This document shows, piece by piece, positions 43,733 through 51,748 of a stretch of 64,000 nucleotides of DNA (positions are counted from its first letter, which is position 1; the number at the start of each line of letters is the position of its first letter). The notes under the pieces are model-generated. The model worked only from the letters and a program-made list of their open reading frames with translations, ran no database searches and was not told the origin of the DNA. The DNA lies in assembly GCF_034263275.1 (NCBI RefSeq), contig NZ_CP139559.1:3658001-3722000 (forward strand), given 5' to 3'. This stretch comes from Mucilaginibacter sp. cycad4 (GTDB lineage: Bacteria > Bacteroidota > Bacteroidia > Sphingobacteriales > Sphingobacteriaceae). The position numbers were made by a program, and so were the translations under genes.

Positions 43733-43855
43733 CCCGCGAAGGGGCACTATGGTGGCGCTTTCCTGTCCCCTCAGGGTCCTCTGCGAGAGACCCTGAGGGG
43801 ACGACAAAAAAATAACTATTTTCAAATCCCCATCAGGGAAATTTAGAAGGCTAAT

Positions 43856-44833
43856 ATGAGTACGATAAACTGGGGCATTATAGGCTGCGGCAACGTAACG
43901 GAAAAAAAGAGCGGGCCGGCATTTAAAAAAGTGGAGGGAAGTAACCTTGTGGCCGTCATGCGCCGCGATGCAGAAAAAGCGGCCGATTATGCCGCACGCC
44001 ATGGTGTAGGCAAATGGTACAGTAATGCCGATGAATTGCTGAACGATCATGAACTGAACGCGATCTACATAGCCACCCCTCCCGCATCTCATCTCGACTA
44101 TGCGCTTGCTGCACTAAAAAAAGGGCTAAACGTTTATGTCGAAAAACCGGTAACCCGCAATTCGGCTGAAGCAAAAGCTATGGCAGCAGCTGTTAAGGGA
44201 AGCAGTTCAAAACTTACAGTTGCCCATTACCGCCGGGCTTTGCCTATGTTTTTAAAAGTAAAGGAACTGATAGATACACAGCTGATTGGCGAGATCCGTA
44301 CTGTACAGATCAGGATGTGGCAAAGCCGCAAACCAACTCTTATTGCCGATGTAGAAACCAACTGGCGTGTACTGCCTGAGCTATCAGGCGGCGGCTATTT
44401 TCATGACCTTGCCCCGCATCAGCTTGATTTGATGCTGTATTATTTCGGCGAGCCCGAAATGTATCATGGTTTTTCGCTCAACCAATCAAACTCAACGCCT
44501 GCCGACGATCACGTTTGCGGGCAGATCCTGTTTAAAAATAAGGTAGTGGTAAACGGTTCCTGGTGCTTTAATGTTGCCGAAACTGAAACTACCGATACCT
44601 GCGAGATCATCGGCACAAAAGGAAAAATCACTTTCCCCTTTTTTGGCAATTACATCAGCTGGAAAACTGATAGTGACGAAGACACCATAACTTTCACTCA
44701 TCCCGAGCATATCCAGCAGCCTTTTATAACCAAAATAGTAGCTTACTTTAAGGGCGAAGGGCCAAACCCCTGCCCTATTGAAGAAGCAGTAACGCTAATG
44801 GATATCATCGACGCATTCACATTCAAGAAGTAG
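43856..44833 (+). CDS. Gfo/Idh/MocA family oxidoreductase
   Basis: 325 residues. NAD(P)-binding Rossmann start WGIIGCGNVTEKKSGP, then EKPVTRNSAEAKAMA (the conserved EKP motif) and the C-terminal dehydrogenase domain with GGGYFHDLAPHQLDLM (His in the active site). Sugar or inositol substrates are usual for the family; the particular one here is unknown. A short hairpin-rich repeat precedes it (43733-43855). Confidence 0.92.
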   Translation: MSTINWGIIGCGNVTEKKSGPAFKKVEGSNLVAVMRRDAEKAADYAARHGVGKWYSNADELLNDHELNAIYIATPPASHLDYALAALKKGLNVYVEKPVTRNSAEAKAMAAAVKGSSSKLTVAHYRRALPMFLKVKELIDTQLIGEIRTVQIRMWQSRKPTLIADVETNWRVLPELSGGGYFHDLAPHQLDLMLYYFGEPEMYHGFSLNQSNSTPADDHVCGQILFKNKVVVNGSWCFNVAETETTDTCEIIGTKGKITFPFFGNYISWKTDSDEDTITFTHPEHIQQPFITKIVAYFKGEGPNPCPIEEAVTLMDIIDAFTFKK

Positions 44834-44835
44834 AA

Positions 44836-44905
44836 AAAATTAGGCCAAAACCTGTCGAAGCATGGTGCTCAAATTCAGCATACTTCGACAGGGGCCGAAA
44901 AATTT
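44836..44905. terminator. Long inverted repeat between convergent genes
   Basis: CCTGTCGAAG (44851-44860) pairs with CTTCGACAGG (44883-44892), and the outer AAATTAGGCC pairs with GGCCGAAAAATTT. It lies between the Gfo/Idh stop and the DUF6496 stop and suits a bidirectional terminator. Confidence 0.7.
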
Positions 44906-44919
44906 CTCACATTAACTTA

Positions 44920-45096
44920 TCAGCTTTTCTTTTTAGGCACTTTGGCACCTTCTTTCCGCGCTTCTGAAAGGCCTATCGCTACCGCTTGCTTTTTGCTGGT
45001 TACTTTTTTGCCGCTGCCGCTTTTCAGCTTGCCTTCCTTCATTTCGTGCATGGTTTTCTCAACCTTCTCGCCGGCTTTTTCTGAATACTTTGCCAT
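44920..45096 (-). CDS. Small basic DUF6496 protein
   Basis: 58 residues from the ATG at 45096 (MAKYSEKAGEKVEKTMHEM); a longer frame from 45210 adds a hydrophobic stretch I judge to be untranslated. The product is highly basic and repeats KK/GKK/SKK with GLSEARKEGAKVPKKKS at the end. This fits DUF6496, a small Bacteroidota family of unknown role; nucleic-acid binding is plausible from its charge. Confidence 0.83.
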   Translation of the reverse strand: MAKYSEKAGEKVEKTMHEMKEGKLKSGSGKKVTSKKQAVAIGLSEARKEGAKVPKKKS

Positions 45097-45387
45097 AATG
45101 TTACTTTTTAAGTAAATGATAATATTACAAAGCAAAATATTTGCCAAAATATAAAACCAGCAGCAGTTTTTTAATAGTGACAGGAGTAGTCTTAAGTAGC
45201 AGATTAACAACTATGATAGCAGTACAACAAACTGCCGCCCGCTCCTGCCGCTGTTGCAAAAAAATCGCAACTGCTACTAAATCGGGCAGGATTTAAACGT
45301 TTGTTACTTTTCACCCGGTCTGTTCGCTATTATTACTTATCTTCAAACTTCTGAAATAATTACGTGTTAAGCCATCATAAATACCCC

Positions 45388-45395
45388 TACATTTG
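45388..45395 (+). promoter_or_regulatory. Candidate -7 promoter element for the AI-2E family gene
   Basis: TACATTTG matches TAnnTTTG and ends only 6 nt before the ATG at 45402, so a transcript from it would be nearly leaderless. Confidence 0.4.
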
Positions 45396-45401
45396 CCTCA
45401 T

Positions 45402-46496
45402 ATGCCAACAAAAAAACTCATCGCTCCATTTTATGAACGTCTTGCTTTAGTACTTATTGGTTTTATGGCCCTGGGCTACCTGATTATTATGGGTAAAGAT
45501 CTGCTTGATCCCATGATCTTTGGTTTTATATTCGCCATACTTTTGCTTCCCGTTTGTAATTTCCTGGAAAATAAGCTTAGGTTGCCCCGCAGCATGGCAT
45601 CGCTGGTTTCTATATTATTATTAGTTGGTGTTATTAGCGGGATCCTGTACCTGGTGGGCTCACAAATCTCGAACATGGCTAATGACTGGCCGATGCTCCA
45701 AAAGCAGGTTAAGCAATCTATACAGGACCTGCAGGAATGGATCCAGCATGCTTTTCACGTTAACGCCGCCAAACAAATGGCCTATGTTGATGACACTGCG
45801 AAAAAGCTCATGGAATCGGGCACGGATGTACTTGGCACTACTTTCGGGGCCATCTCATCGCTCATGCTGTTTTATGTGTTTATCCTGATCTTTACCTTTT
45901 TTATCCTGTTATACAGGCGCCTGCTCATTCGTTTTATGGTATGGGTTTTCAGGGACGAAAATGAACATGTGGTAATGGATATTGTTGAAAATATTCAAAG
46001 TATTTTGAGGCAATATATATTGGGGCTGCTGTTGGAAATGGTGATAGTAGCCGGCGTAGCCATTACTGTTTTTTGGATGATAGGTATAAAATATGCCGCT
46101 TTGCTGGGCATTATAGTTGGCCTTTTCAATATTATTCCATACATCGGGATTTTCACCGCCTTACTTTTAAGTACTGTTATAACTTTTGCTACAGGCAGTA
46201 TTAGCAACACTGTAGCGGTGGCTGTTAGTGTTATTGGGATTCACGCAGTTGATGCCAACTTTTTGCTGCCCACTATAGTTGGTTCAAAAGTTAGGCTCAA
46301 TGCCCTCATCTCTTTTATAGGTATTATTTTAGGCGAAATGATCTGGGGGCTTTCGGGTATGTTCCTTTCCATTCCCGTTATTGCCATATTCAAGATCATA
46401 TTTGACCGCATTGAAACACTTAAACCGTGGGGATATCTGTTAGGTGGCGATTATGAGTATAAAAAAACGGCCGCACAGGCCATGAAAACCGAATAA
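45402..46496 (+). CDS. AI-2E family transporter
   Basis: Inner-membrane protein of about 364 residues; start at 45402 (MPTKKLIAPF), with a TTG three codons earlier as the alternative. Seven or eight hydrophobic spans are seen, with the central hydrophilic stretch (about 80-140, VKQSIQDLQEWIQHAFHV) that marks the family, and the C-terminal half with IGIKYAALLGIIVGLFNIIP and GEMIWGLSGMFLSIPV. The family exports or imports small molecules, including autoinducer-2 and sodium ions in different members; the substrate here is unknown. Confidence 0.9.
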   Translation: MPTKKLIAPFYERLALVLIGFMALGYLIIMGKDLLDPMIFGFIFAILLLPVCNFLENKLRLPRSMASLVSILLLVGVISGILYLVGSQISNMANDWPMLQKQVKQSIQDLQEWIQHAFHVNAAKQMAYVDDTAKKLMESGTDVLGTTFGAISSLMLFYVFILIFTFFILLYRRLLIRFMVWVFRDENEHVVMDIVENIQSILRQYILGLLLEMVIVAGVAITVFWMIGIKYAALLGIIVGLFNIIPYIGIFTALLLSTVITFATGSISNTVAVAVSVIGIHAVDANFLLPTIVGSKVRLNALISFIGIILGEMIWGLSGMFLSIPVIAIFKIIFDRIETLKPWGYLLGGDYEYKKTAAQAMKTE

Positions 46497-46585
46497 ATTC
46501 TCAAAAAAAGGGTGAACCTAAACCTGTAAACTTTCGTTTAAATATATTAAAATTTAATTTTGCAGAAACTATTGCTCCCCCAACA

Positions 46586-46753
46586 ATGGAAATTGTAAGA
46601 GATACGCCACGCGCTGTTTACAGGTGTAAAAAATGTAATGAGCCCTTAAAAACCAGGCGCAAGCGCGGCTTGTTATTAAAAATCACTCTGTTTTGGCTTC
46701 CGGTTCGTAAATTTTTTTGTGAACGTTGCCTTAAAACGCGTTATGTAATGTAA
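46586..46753 (+). CDS. Small zinc-ribbon-like protein of 55 residues
   Basis: ATG at 46586, TAA at 46751-46753. The product starts MEIVRDTPRAVYRCKKCNEP and ends CERCLKTRYVM. Two CxxC pairs (C14-C17 and C45-C48) separated by about 27 residues form a typical zinc-ribbon pattern. The middle is basic and hydrophobic (RRKRGLLLKITLFWLPVRKF). It lies between the AI-2E family gene and the phosphodiesterase gene. Real gene supported by the cysteine spacing; function unknown. Confidence 0.65.
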   Translation: MEIVRDTPRAVYRCKKCNEPLKTRRKRGLLLKITLFWLPVRKFFCERCLKTRYVM

Positions 46754-46842
46754 AGTTAATAAAACAGGTGGCACTTTGCTTTGATTATTTAGGCATATCC
46801 TTAATTTAGTAGCGTAGCATAGTAAAGCTAAATCTACCAAAA

Positions 46843-47805
46843 ATGAGCCTTAAGTGTAAATTACTGCCATTCCTATATACTTTCCTGTTTCCTGTAATTT
46901 TGGTTGCACAAACTCCAAAGGCCTCAACATTCAGACTGGTACCCTTAGGAATATTAGGAGGTATTGATGAAAGTAACCTATCGGCCTATATGCTGGCACC
47001 CAAAGGCAGCAATAACTATATCTGCCTTGATGCAGGCACAATACATTACGGCATTGAAAAAGCCGTAATGTGTAAAAGCTTTAAGGTCCCTGCAAATACT
47101 GTGCTCAGGCAGTATATTAAAGGTTACTTTATATCACACCCACATCTTGACCATATTGCCGGGCTCATTATTAATTCGCCTGAGGATAGCACCAAAAACA
47201 TCTATGCACTTAATGATTGCATTGAAACTATAAAAACCCACTACTTTACCTGGAAAAGCTGGGCCAACTTTGCCGATCAGGGTGAAACACCGGCACTGAA
47301 AAAATATCGCTATAAAGTATTGGAACCCGGTACCGAAACTGCTATCGAAAATACCGAACTTAAGGTCCGGGCTTTCCCGCTCAGTCATTCCAATTTAACC
47401 AGTACTGCTTTTTTGGTGAACAGCAATGATAATTATTTGCTTTATTTAGGAGATACAGGGCCCGATGAGATAGAAAAAAGCGGCAATATGCAAAGCCTGT
47501 GGCAGGCCGTTGCTCCGCTGATAAAAAGCAAAAAACTGAAGGCTATTTTAATAGAAGTATCTTTCCCCAATGAACAGCCGGATAAAACATTATTCGGTCA
47601 CCTTACGCCAAAATGGTTAATGACCGAAATGGATAAACTTGCTATACTTACCGGTACAGATGCTATTAAAGGCTTAAACATTGTAGTAACTCATTTAAAG
47701 CCGCCGATGACCAGCATCAGTAAAATTAAAGTTCAGCTAAAGGCTGCCAACAAATTAAACCTAAACCTGGTATATCCGCAACAGGGAAAGGCCCTTAATT
47801 TTTAA
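46843..47805 (+). CDS. Secreted class II 3',5'-cyclic-nucleotide phosphodiesterase
   Basis: Hydrolyses cyclic nucleotides; 320 residues with a signal peptide ending near LVAQT. The metal-binding signature of class II PDEs is SHPHLDHIAG (about 104-113), preceded by CLDAGTIHYG and followed by FPLSHSNLTSTAFLV, YLGDTGPDEIE and the C-terminal FGHLTPKWLM and VVTHLKPPM. The fold is metallo-beta-lactamase-like. A periplasmic or secreted cAMP phosphodiesterase of this class is known from Vibrio (CpdP). It begins an operon with two esterase genes, the first 18 bp downstream. Confidence 0.9.
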   Translation: MSLKCKLLPFLYTFLFPVILVAQTPKASTFRLVPLGILGGIDESNLSAYMLAPKGSNNYICLDAGTIHYGIEKAVMCKSFKVPANTVLRQYIKGYFISHPHLDHIAGLIINSPEDSTKNIYALNDCIETIKTHYFTWKSWANFADQGETPALKKYRYKVLEPGTETAIENTELKVRAFPLSHSNLTSTAFLVNSNDNYLLYLGDTGPDEIEKSGNMQSLWQAVAPLIKSKKLKAILIEVSFPNEQPDKTLFGHLTPKWLMTEMDKLAILTGTDAIKGLNIVVTHLKPPMTSISKIKVQLKAANKLNLNLVYPQQGKALNF

Positions 47806-47823
47806 ACCTGAAACATCCACACT

Positions 47824-48708
47824 ATGAAAATACTTAAACCTGTTTTTTTATTCCTGCTGCTGATAAGCAGTCCCAGTTTATTTGCACAGCAGGGTAAGGT
47901 GCTTGAGGAGCAAACCCTAAAAAGCAAAATTTTAAAGCGCAATGTAAACTATGCTGTTTATCTCCCTCCGGATTATGAAACTGCTAATCGAACCTACCCT
48001 GTGGTTTACCTCCTGCACGGCTATACCGACGACCATACGGGCTGGCTGCAATTTGGCGAAGTTAACCGCTATGCCGATAAAGCTATTAGCGATGGCACTA
48101 TCCCGCCGATGATCATTGTAATGCCTAATGCCGATTCGAGCTGGTACATCAACTCGTACGATGGTAAGGAAAAATACGAGGACTTTTTTATTAAAGAGTT
48201 TATGCCGCATATTGAAAAGGTGCTGCGCATTAAGGCCGAAAAAAAATACCGTGGCATTGCAGGGCTTTCAATGGGTGGTTATGGCACATTGATCTATACA
48301 CTTAAACACCCCGATCTGTTTGCAGCAGGTGCAGCCTTAAGTGCAGCTGTATTCCCTGACGATCAGCTTGTAAGCACCCCTGATGATACTTATGAAAAAA
48401 TATTTGCACAGCTTTATGGACGGGGTTTAAAGGGGAAAGACCGGGTTAACAATGTATGGCAAAGCAACTCGGTTTTAAACCTGGTGCAAACCAAAACTAC
48501 CGATGAGCTAAAATCTGTAAGATACTGGATAGATTGCGGCGACGACGATTTTCTGAGCAAAGGCAACTGCCTGTTGCACATTGCCCTCGCCGAAAAAAAT
48601 GTACCACATGAATTCCGCGTGCGCGATGGCGCCCACACCTGGACTTACTGGCGTACAGGGATCACCAGTGCGCTGCAATTTATTGGTGATAATTTCAGGC
48701 AAAAGTAG
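47824..48708 (+). CDS. Secreted esterase D-type hydrolase, paralogue 1
   Basis: Secreted serine esterase of the XynZ/esterase D alpha/beta-hydrolase type, 294 residues. Signal peptide ends near LFAQQ. The oxyanion and nucleophile region is AGLSMGGYGTLIY (Ser in GLSMGG), with PVVYLLHGYTDD before it, the acid Asp in WIDCGDDD and the His in VRDGAHTWTYW. It is about 70% similar to the next gene, so the pair is a tandem duplication. Likely acts on acyl groups of polysaccharides; the substrate is unknown. Confidence 0.9.
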   Translation: MKILKPVFLFLLLISSPSLFAQQGKVLEEQTLKSKILKRNVNYAVYLPPDYETANRTYPVVYLLHGYTDDHTGWLQFGEVNRYADKAISDGTIPPMIIVMPNADSSWYINSYDGKEKYEDFFIKEFMPHIEKVLRIKAEKKYRGIAGLSMGGYGTLIYTLKHPDLFAAGAALSAAVFPDDQLVSTPDDTYEKIFAQLYGRGLKGKDRVNNVWQSNSVLNLVQTKTTDELKSVRYWIDCGDDDFLSKGNCLLHIALAEKNVPHEFRVRDGAHTWTYWRTGITSALQFIGDNFRQK

Positions 48709-48749
48709 TAAATGTGCCAATTTCGGATGTGCAAAGGGTGGTTAATTGA

Positions 48750-49649
48750 ATGAATAAGAATATGAATACTATAAAAAGGATTTTGCTGGTTTGTTTATTG
48801 CTGATTTCGGCAAATGTATTTGCGCAAACTACCGGTAAGGTGGTTGAAGAGCAATACATAAAAAGCGATATTTTAAATCACAACGTAAAATACGCGGTAT
48901 ACCTGCCTGCCGATTATGAAACATCAAATCGTACTTACCCGGTAGTATACCTGTTGCATGGTTATGGTGATGACCATACCGGCTGGCTGCAATTTGGTGA
49001 AGTTAACCGCTATGCCGATAAAGCCATTGCCGACGGTACCATCCCGCCGATGATCATTGTAATGCCCGATGGAGGTACAAGTTTTTTCATCAATGCATAC
49101 AATGACAAACTAAATTATGAAGACTTCTTTTTCAAGGAGTTTATACCATCTATCGAAAAAGAATATCGTATAAAAGGTACTAAACAATATCGCGGGGTAG
49201 CGGGCTTATCAATGGGAGGTTTTGGCACACTGGTATACAGCCTCAAACACCCTGATATGTTTTCGGCAGCGGCGGCGTTAAGTGCTGCAGTACGCACCGA
49301 TGATGATTTCATGGCTGTAACAGACCAGCGCTGGAAGGATGTTTATGGCAAAGTATTCGGCCCCGATCTTAAGGGGAAAGAACGCCTTAATACTACCTGG
49401 CAGGCCAACTCCATACTGGGTTTGGTGCAAAGCAAAACAACTGATGAGCTGAAAAATGTGCGCTACTGGATAGATTGCGGTGATGACGATGCACTGAGCA
49501 AAGGGAATAGTCTGCTGCATATAGCCTTAACAGAAAAGAAAGTGCCACATGAATTCCGCATCCGCGACGGAGCCCACAACTGGACCTACTGGCGCACCGG
49601 CATCACCGATGCATTGGCATTTATTGGGGATAGTTTCAGGCAGAAGTAA
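48750..49649 (+). CDS. Secreted esterase D-type hydrolase, paralogue 2
   Basis: 299 residues; the ATG at 48750 or the one at 48762 may be the true start. Signal peptide ends near VFAQT. The same motifs as paralogue 1 are kept: YLLHGYGDDHTGWLQFGEVN, AGLSMGGFGTLVY, WIDCGDDDALSKG and RIRDGAHNWTYW. The regions that differ are residues about 120-150 and 190-220, the likely lid and substrate loop. It is separated from paralogue 1 by 41 bp, in the same operon. Confidence 0.9.
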   Translation: MNKNMNTIKRILLVCLLLISANVFAQTTGKVVEEQYIKSDILNHNVKYAVYLPADYETSNRTYPVVYLLHGYGDDHTGWLQFGEVNRYADKAIADGTIPPMIIVMPDGGTSFFINAYNDKLNYEDFFFKEFIPSIEKEYRIKGTKQYRGVAGLSMGGFGTLVYSLKHPDMFSAAAALSAAVRTDDDFMAVTDQRWKDVYGKVFGPDLKGKERLNTTWQANSILGLVQSKTTDELKNVRYWIDCGDDDALSKGNSLLHIALTEKKVPHEFRIRDGAHNWTYWRTGITDALAFIGDSFRQK

Positions 49650-49671
49650 TTACAATAAATCCATAAAAATT

Positions 49672-49800
49672 CGTCATTTCGAGGTACGAAGCAATTAGCC
49701 CCCTCTAAATCTCCCCCGGAAGGCGAGACTTCAAAAGTATTTAAAGCCCTCTCCTTTGGAGAGGGTTGGGTGAGGCTAATTGCTTCGTACCTTATAATGA
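49672..49800. repeat. REP-1 hairpin with a nested CCCTCTAAATCTCCC-type repeat
   Basis: Arms CGTCATTTCGAGGTACGAAG with CAATT (from 49672) and AATTGCTTCGTACCTTATAA with TGA (to 49800) match REP-1. The loop carries a different palindromic repeat at about 49696-49780 (AGCCCCCTCTAAATCTCCCC ... GGAGAGGGTTGGGTGAGGCT). Confidence 0.82.
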
Positions 49801-49855
49801 AACCAATGTAAGTTATTGATTATCAAGTCTATTTTTTCAATCGGTTTTAACATGG

Positions 49856-49983
49856 TCGTTCCCGTTAGCTAAAGGGCCGCGCTATACGCTCATACTGCAC
49901 CGGCATTATCCGTCAGCTGACGGACGGTATCCACTCCTATCACTAACGCAGCCCCGCGCACCATCGCTAAAATATATTTCATA
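49856..49983. repeat. Module C repeat, copy 2
   Basis: GGTCGTTCCCGTTAGCTAAA to ATATATTTCATA; central palindrome CCGTCAGCTGACGG. Aligned with 27922-28054; the palindrome arms differ between copies (GGCC against AGCT at the centre) yet both remain self-complementary. Confidence 0.8.
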
Positions 49984-50031
49984 CGTCATTACGCTTTTTT
50001 TAGGATTTCCCTGATGGATACTCGTATGACG
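49984..50031. repeat. REP-2 palindrome, inverted copy
   Basis: CGTCATTACGC ... CTGATGGATACTCGTATGAC with G; its reverse complement is close to the first 49 bp of both IS110 copies. Confidence 0.75.
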
Positions 50032-50068
50032 TGTGGTGATGTGAGGCTGGCGACTATTTTAACTTCCC

Positions 50069-50638
50069 CTAATCACCCAAAATATCCTCACACTTTCCTT
50101 TCAAAGCTTTCAACCGTTTATCCAATGCGCTTAATCCAACATCATCCCCGATGTTTTTATAAAGCGTTTTTATCAGTGCTAAAGTATTGTCGTCAGCATC
50201 GCAAGCCTGTGCCTTCTCGAGCTGGGGCAGAGCTTTCTTAACAGTCTTAATATATTCGGCATCTGCGGAGGGGCTATTTAAAGGCTTATCAGCATCGGGA
50301 ATATTTTTGAGATACAGATACCCTAAAGCCCGATGAGCCACATAATAATCAGGCTCGGCAGCAACAACGCGCTCGTATAAAGGTATCGCATTTACACTTT
50401 GATTATCATCTTCATAAAGCTTGGCCAATGAGTTGAAAAAATTGATCTTCACTTTGGCCGAAAGCTTGGCGGTATCCTGCATAATTTGCCGGGACAAGTC
50501 CATTGCCTTATCCTGTTCACCCTGTAAACGTGCCAAATTAAAGTCGAGGTATTTGTTGTAGGTATCTTCAGCAGTTTGGGCGTGTGCTAATGTAACAGAC
50601 ATCAATAAGATTATTACCATCAGTATTTTCCTGAGCAT
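50069..50638 (-). CDS. Secreted TPR-like protein, unknown function
   Basis: 189 residues. Signal peptide ends near AHAQT. The rest is helical and includes at least one TPR-like unit (NAIPLYERVVAAEPDYYVAH). No catalytic motif. Possibly a small periplasmic scaffold or adaptor. It precedes no other gene on its strand closely; the GNAT gene lies upstream on the same strand. Confidence 0.75.
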   Translation of the reverse strand: MLRKILMVIILLMSVTLAHAQTAEDTYNKYLDFNLARLQGEQDKAMDLSRQIMQDTAKLSAKVKINFFNSLAKLYEDDNQSVNAIPLYERVVAAEPDYYVAHRALGYLYLKNIPDADKPLNSPSADAEYIKTVKKALPQLEKAQACDADDNTLALIKTLYKNIGDDVGLSALDKRLKALKGKCEDILGD

Positions 50639-50710
50639 GATCGTGGGCTTGGCTTTAAGCTATAACGTTGAAACGGAGGGTTTAATATGAAACCCGTATG
50701 TATCCCCAAA

Positions 50711-51247
50711 CTATAAAACCTTAAACATCTTAACCAAGGGCAATACCACCCCATCAGGCATCGGCTGATCAATATTTTCAATCGCTTTGTACCCCATAGC
50801 TTCGTAAAGCGGCACACCGGGCAACGTTGCTCCTAATTGCAGGCTTTTAAAGCCGTTATCTTGTGCAGCAGTTTCACAAACTTTCATGATATAACTCCCT
50901 ATGCCCCTGCGGGCATAATCCGGGTGAACAAAGAACGCCCTGATCCTGGCAGAATCATGATTGGGATCAAGCAGGGGGTCTTCAATTTCTTTATGCTGAT
51001 CGCCACCGTAAAGGGTATTGCGCTTACTCCAGCCTCCACAACCAACAGTTACGCCGTTTATTTCGGCCACATAATAAGTACCATCGGTAACCAATTGGGT
51101 ATCCACCCCAAAAATGTATTTGATGGCGCTTTCAATTTGTTGTTGATTATAATAACTGGCGCTTAGCCCGCGAACCGAAAGAGCGATCAGCTCCTGCAAT
51201 TCGGGGATATCATTAAAAGTTGCCAGGCGGGTTGAAATGGTAGACAT
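50711..51247 (-). CDS. GNAT family N-acetyltransferase
   Basis: Acetyl-CoA-dependent acetyltransferase of unknown substrate. I place the start at 51247 (MSTISTRLATFNDIPEL), the typical GNAT beginning; a frame from 51295 adds 16 residues. The acetyl-CoA motif A is visible as IRAFFVHPDYARRGIGSYIMKVCE (R-x-x-G-x-G/A), and motif B as FKSLQLGATLPGVPLYEAMGY. About 178 residues. Confidence 0.88.
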   Translation of the reverse strand: MSTISTRLATFNDIPELQELIALSVRGLSASYYNQQQIESAIKYIFGVDTQLVTDGTYYVAEINGVTVGCGGWSKRNTLYGGDQHKEIEDPLLDPNHDSARIRAFFVHPDYARRGIGSYIMKVCETAAQDNGFKSLQLGATLPGVPLYEAMGYKAIENIDQPMPDGVVLPLVKMFKVL

Positions 51248-51480
51248 GCGGTAAATGTAACGTTTTTCAGAAAACTGCGTCCCACCCATACCCATGACAT
51301 CTTAAAAGATGTATACACACAGTAGCCCCCTAAAAGAGGGGGTTTTGAAAAGAAAAGATGCAGGTCAACAGAAAAACCTCCCTTCCGGGGAGATTTAGAA
51401 GGGGTTTGCTGGTGCGCAAAGAAGCCTTTCTGCTGCAGCCTTTTTGATTCTGTGGTTACAAAAGTAAACTGCCCCCGCGC

Positions 51481-51502
51481 GGCCGGAACCCGGCCTTTTT
51501 TT
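51481..51502 (+). terminator. Orphan intrinsic terminator-like hairpin
   Basis: GGCCGG-AAC-CCGGCC followed by TTTTTTT on the plus strand. No plus-strand gene lies immediately upstream, so it may belong to a repeat-derived transcript. Confidence 0.5.
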
Positions 51503-51545
51503 GTTGTCGCCTTTCTTGTTTACAATCCCAACCCGCGCTGTGGCT

Positions 51546-51647
51546 CACTACAATCCCTGACACAGCCCCTGCTTACCATCGATAAAATATATTTTACACG
51601 TTATCACGGGTTTTCCAGGGCTTCCCCGGTGGTTACTTATAATGACG
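51546..51647. repeat. Module C plus REP-2, degenerate copy 3
   Basis: CACTACAATCCCTGAC, CAGCCCCTGCTTACCATCG, ATAAAATATATTTTACACG and the end CTTATAATGACG align with the right half of module C and the REP-2 unit at 49925-50031, with many substitutions. Confidence 0.6.
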
Positions 51648-51748
51648 CATTGGTGAGTTTGCCTGGTAGCTTAGCCTGCCGAATGGCTATGCTTCCATGC
51701 GGTTGTTACGCTTCGCAATGACACGTTTTCTATTTCTCTATTCCCCCC

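Larger units (their letters stand above)
49650..50068. other. 419-bp intergenic region filled by repeats
   Basis: No gene. It holds, in order, a REP-1 hairpin with a second repeat in its loop, module C copy 2 and a REP-2 palindrome (separate entries). Confidence 0.75.
51296..51748. other. 453-bp intergenic region with degenerate repeats
   Basis: No supported gene. It holds a GGGGGTTTTGA/CCCCCTAAAAG-type repeat at about 51325-51410, a hairpin GGCCGG/CCGGCC followed by seven T at 51481-51502, and a degenerate module C plus REP-2 copy at 51546-51647. Confidence 0.65.
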
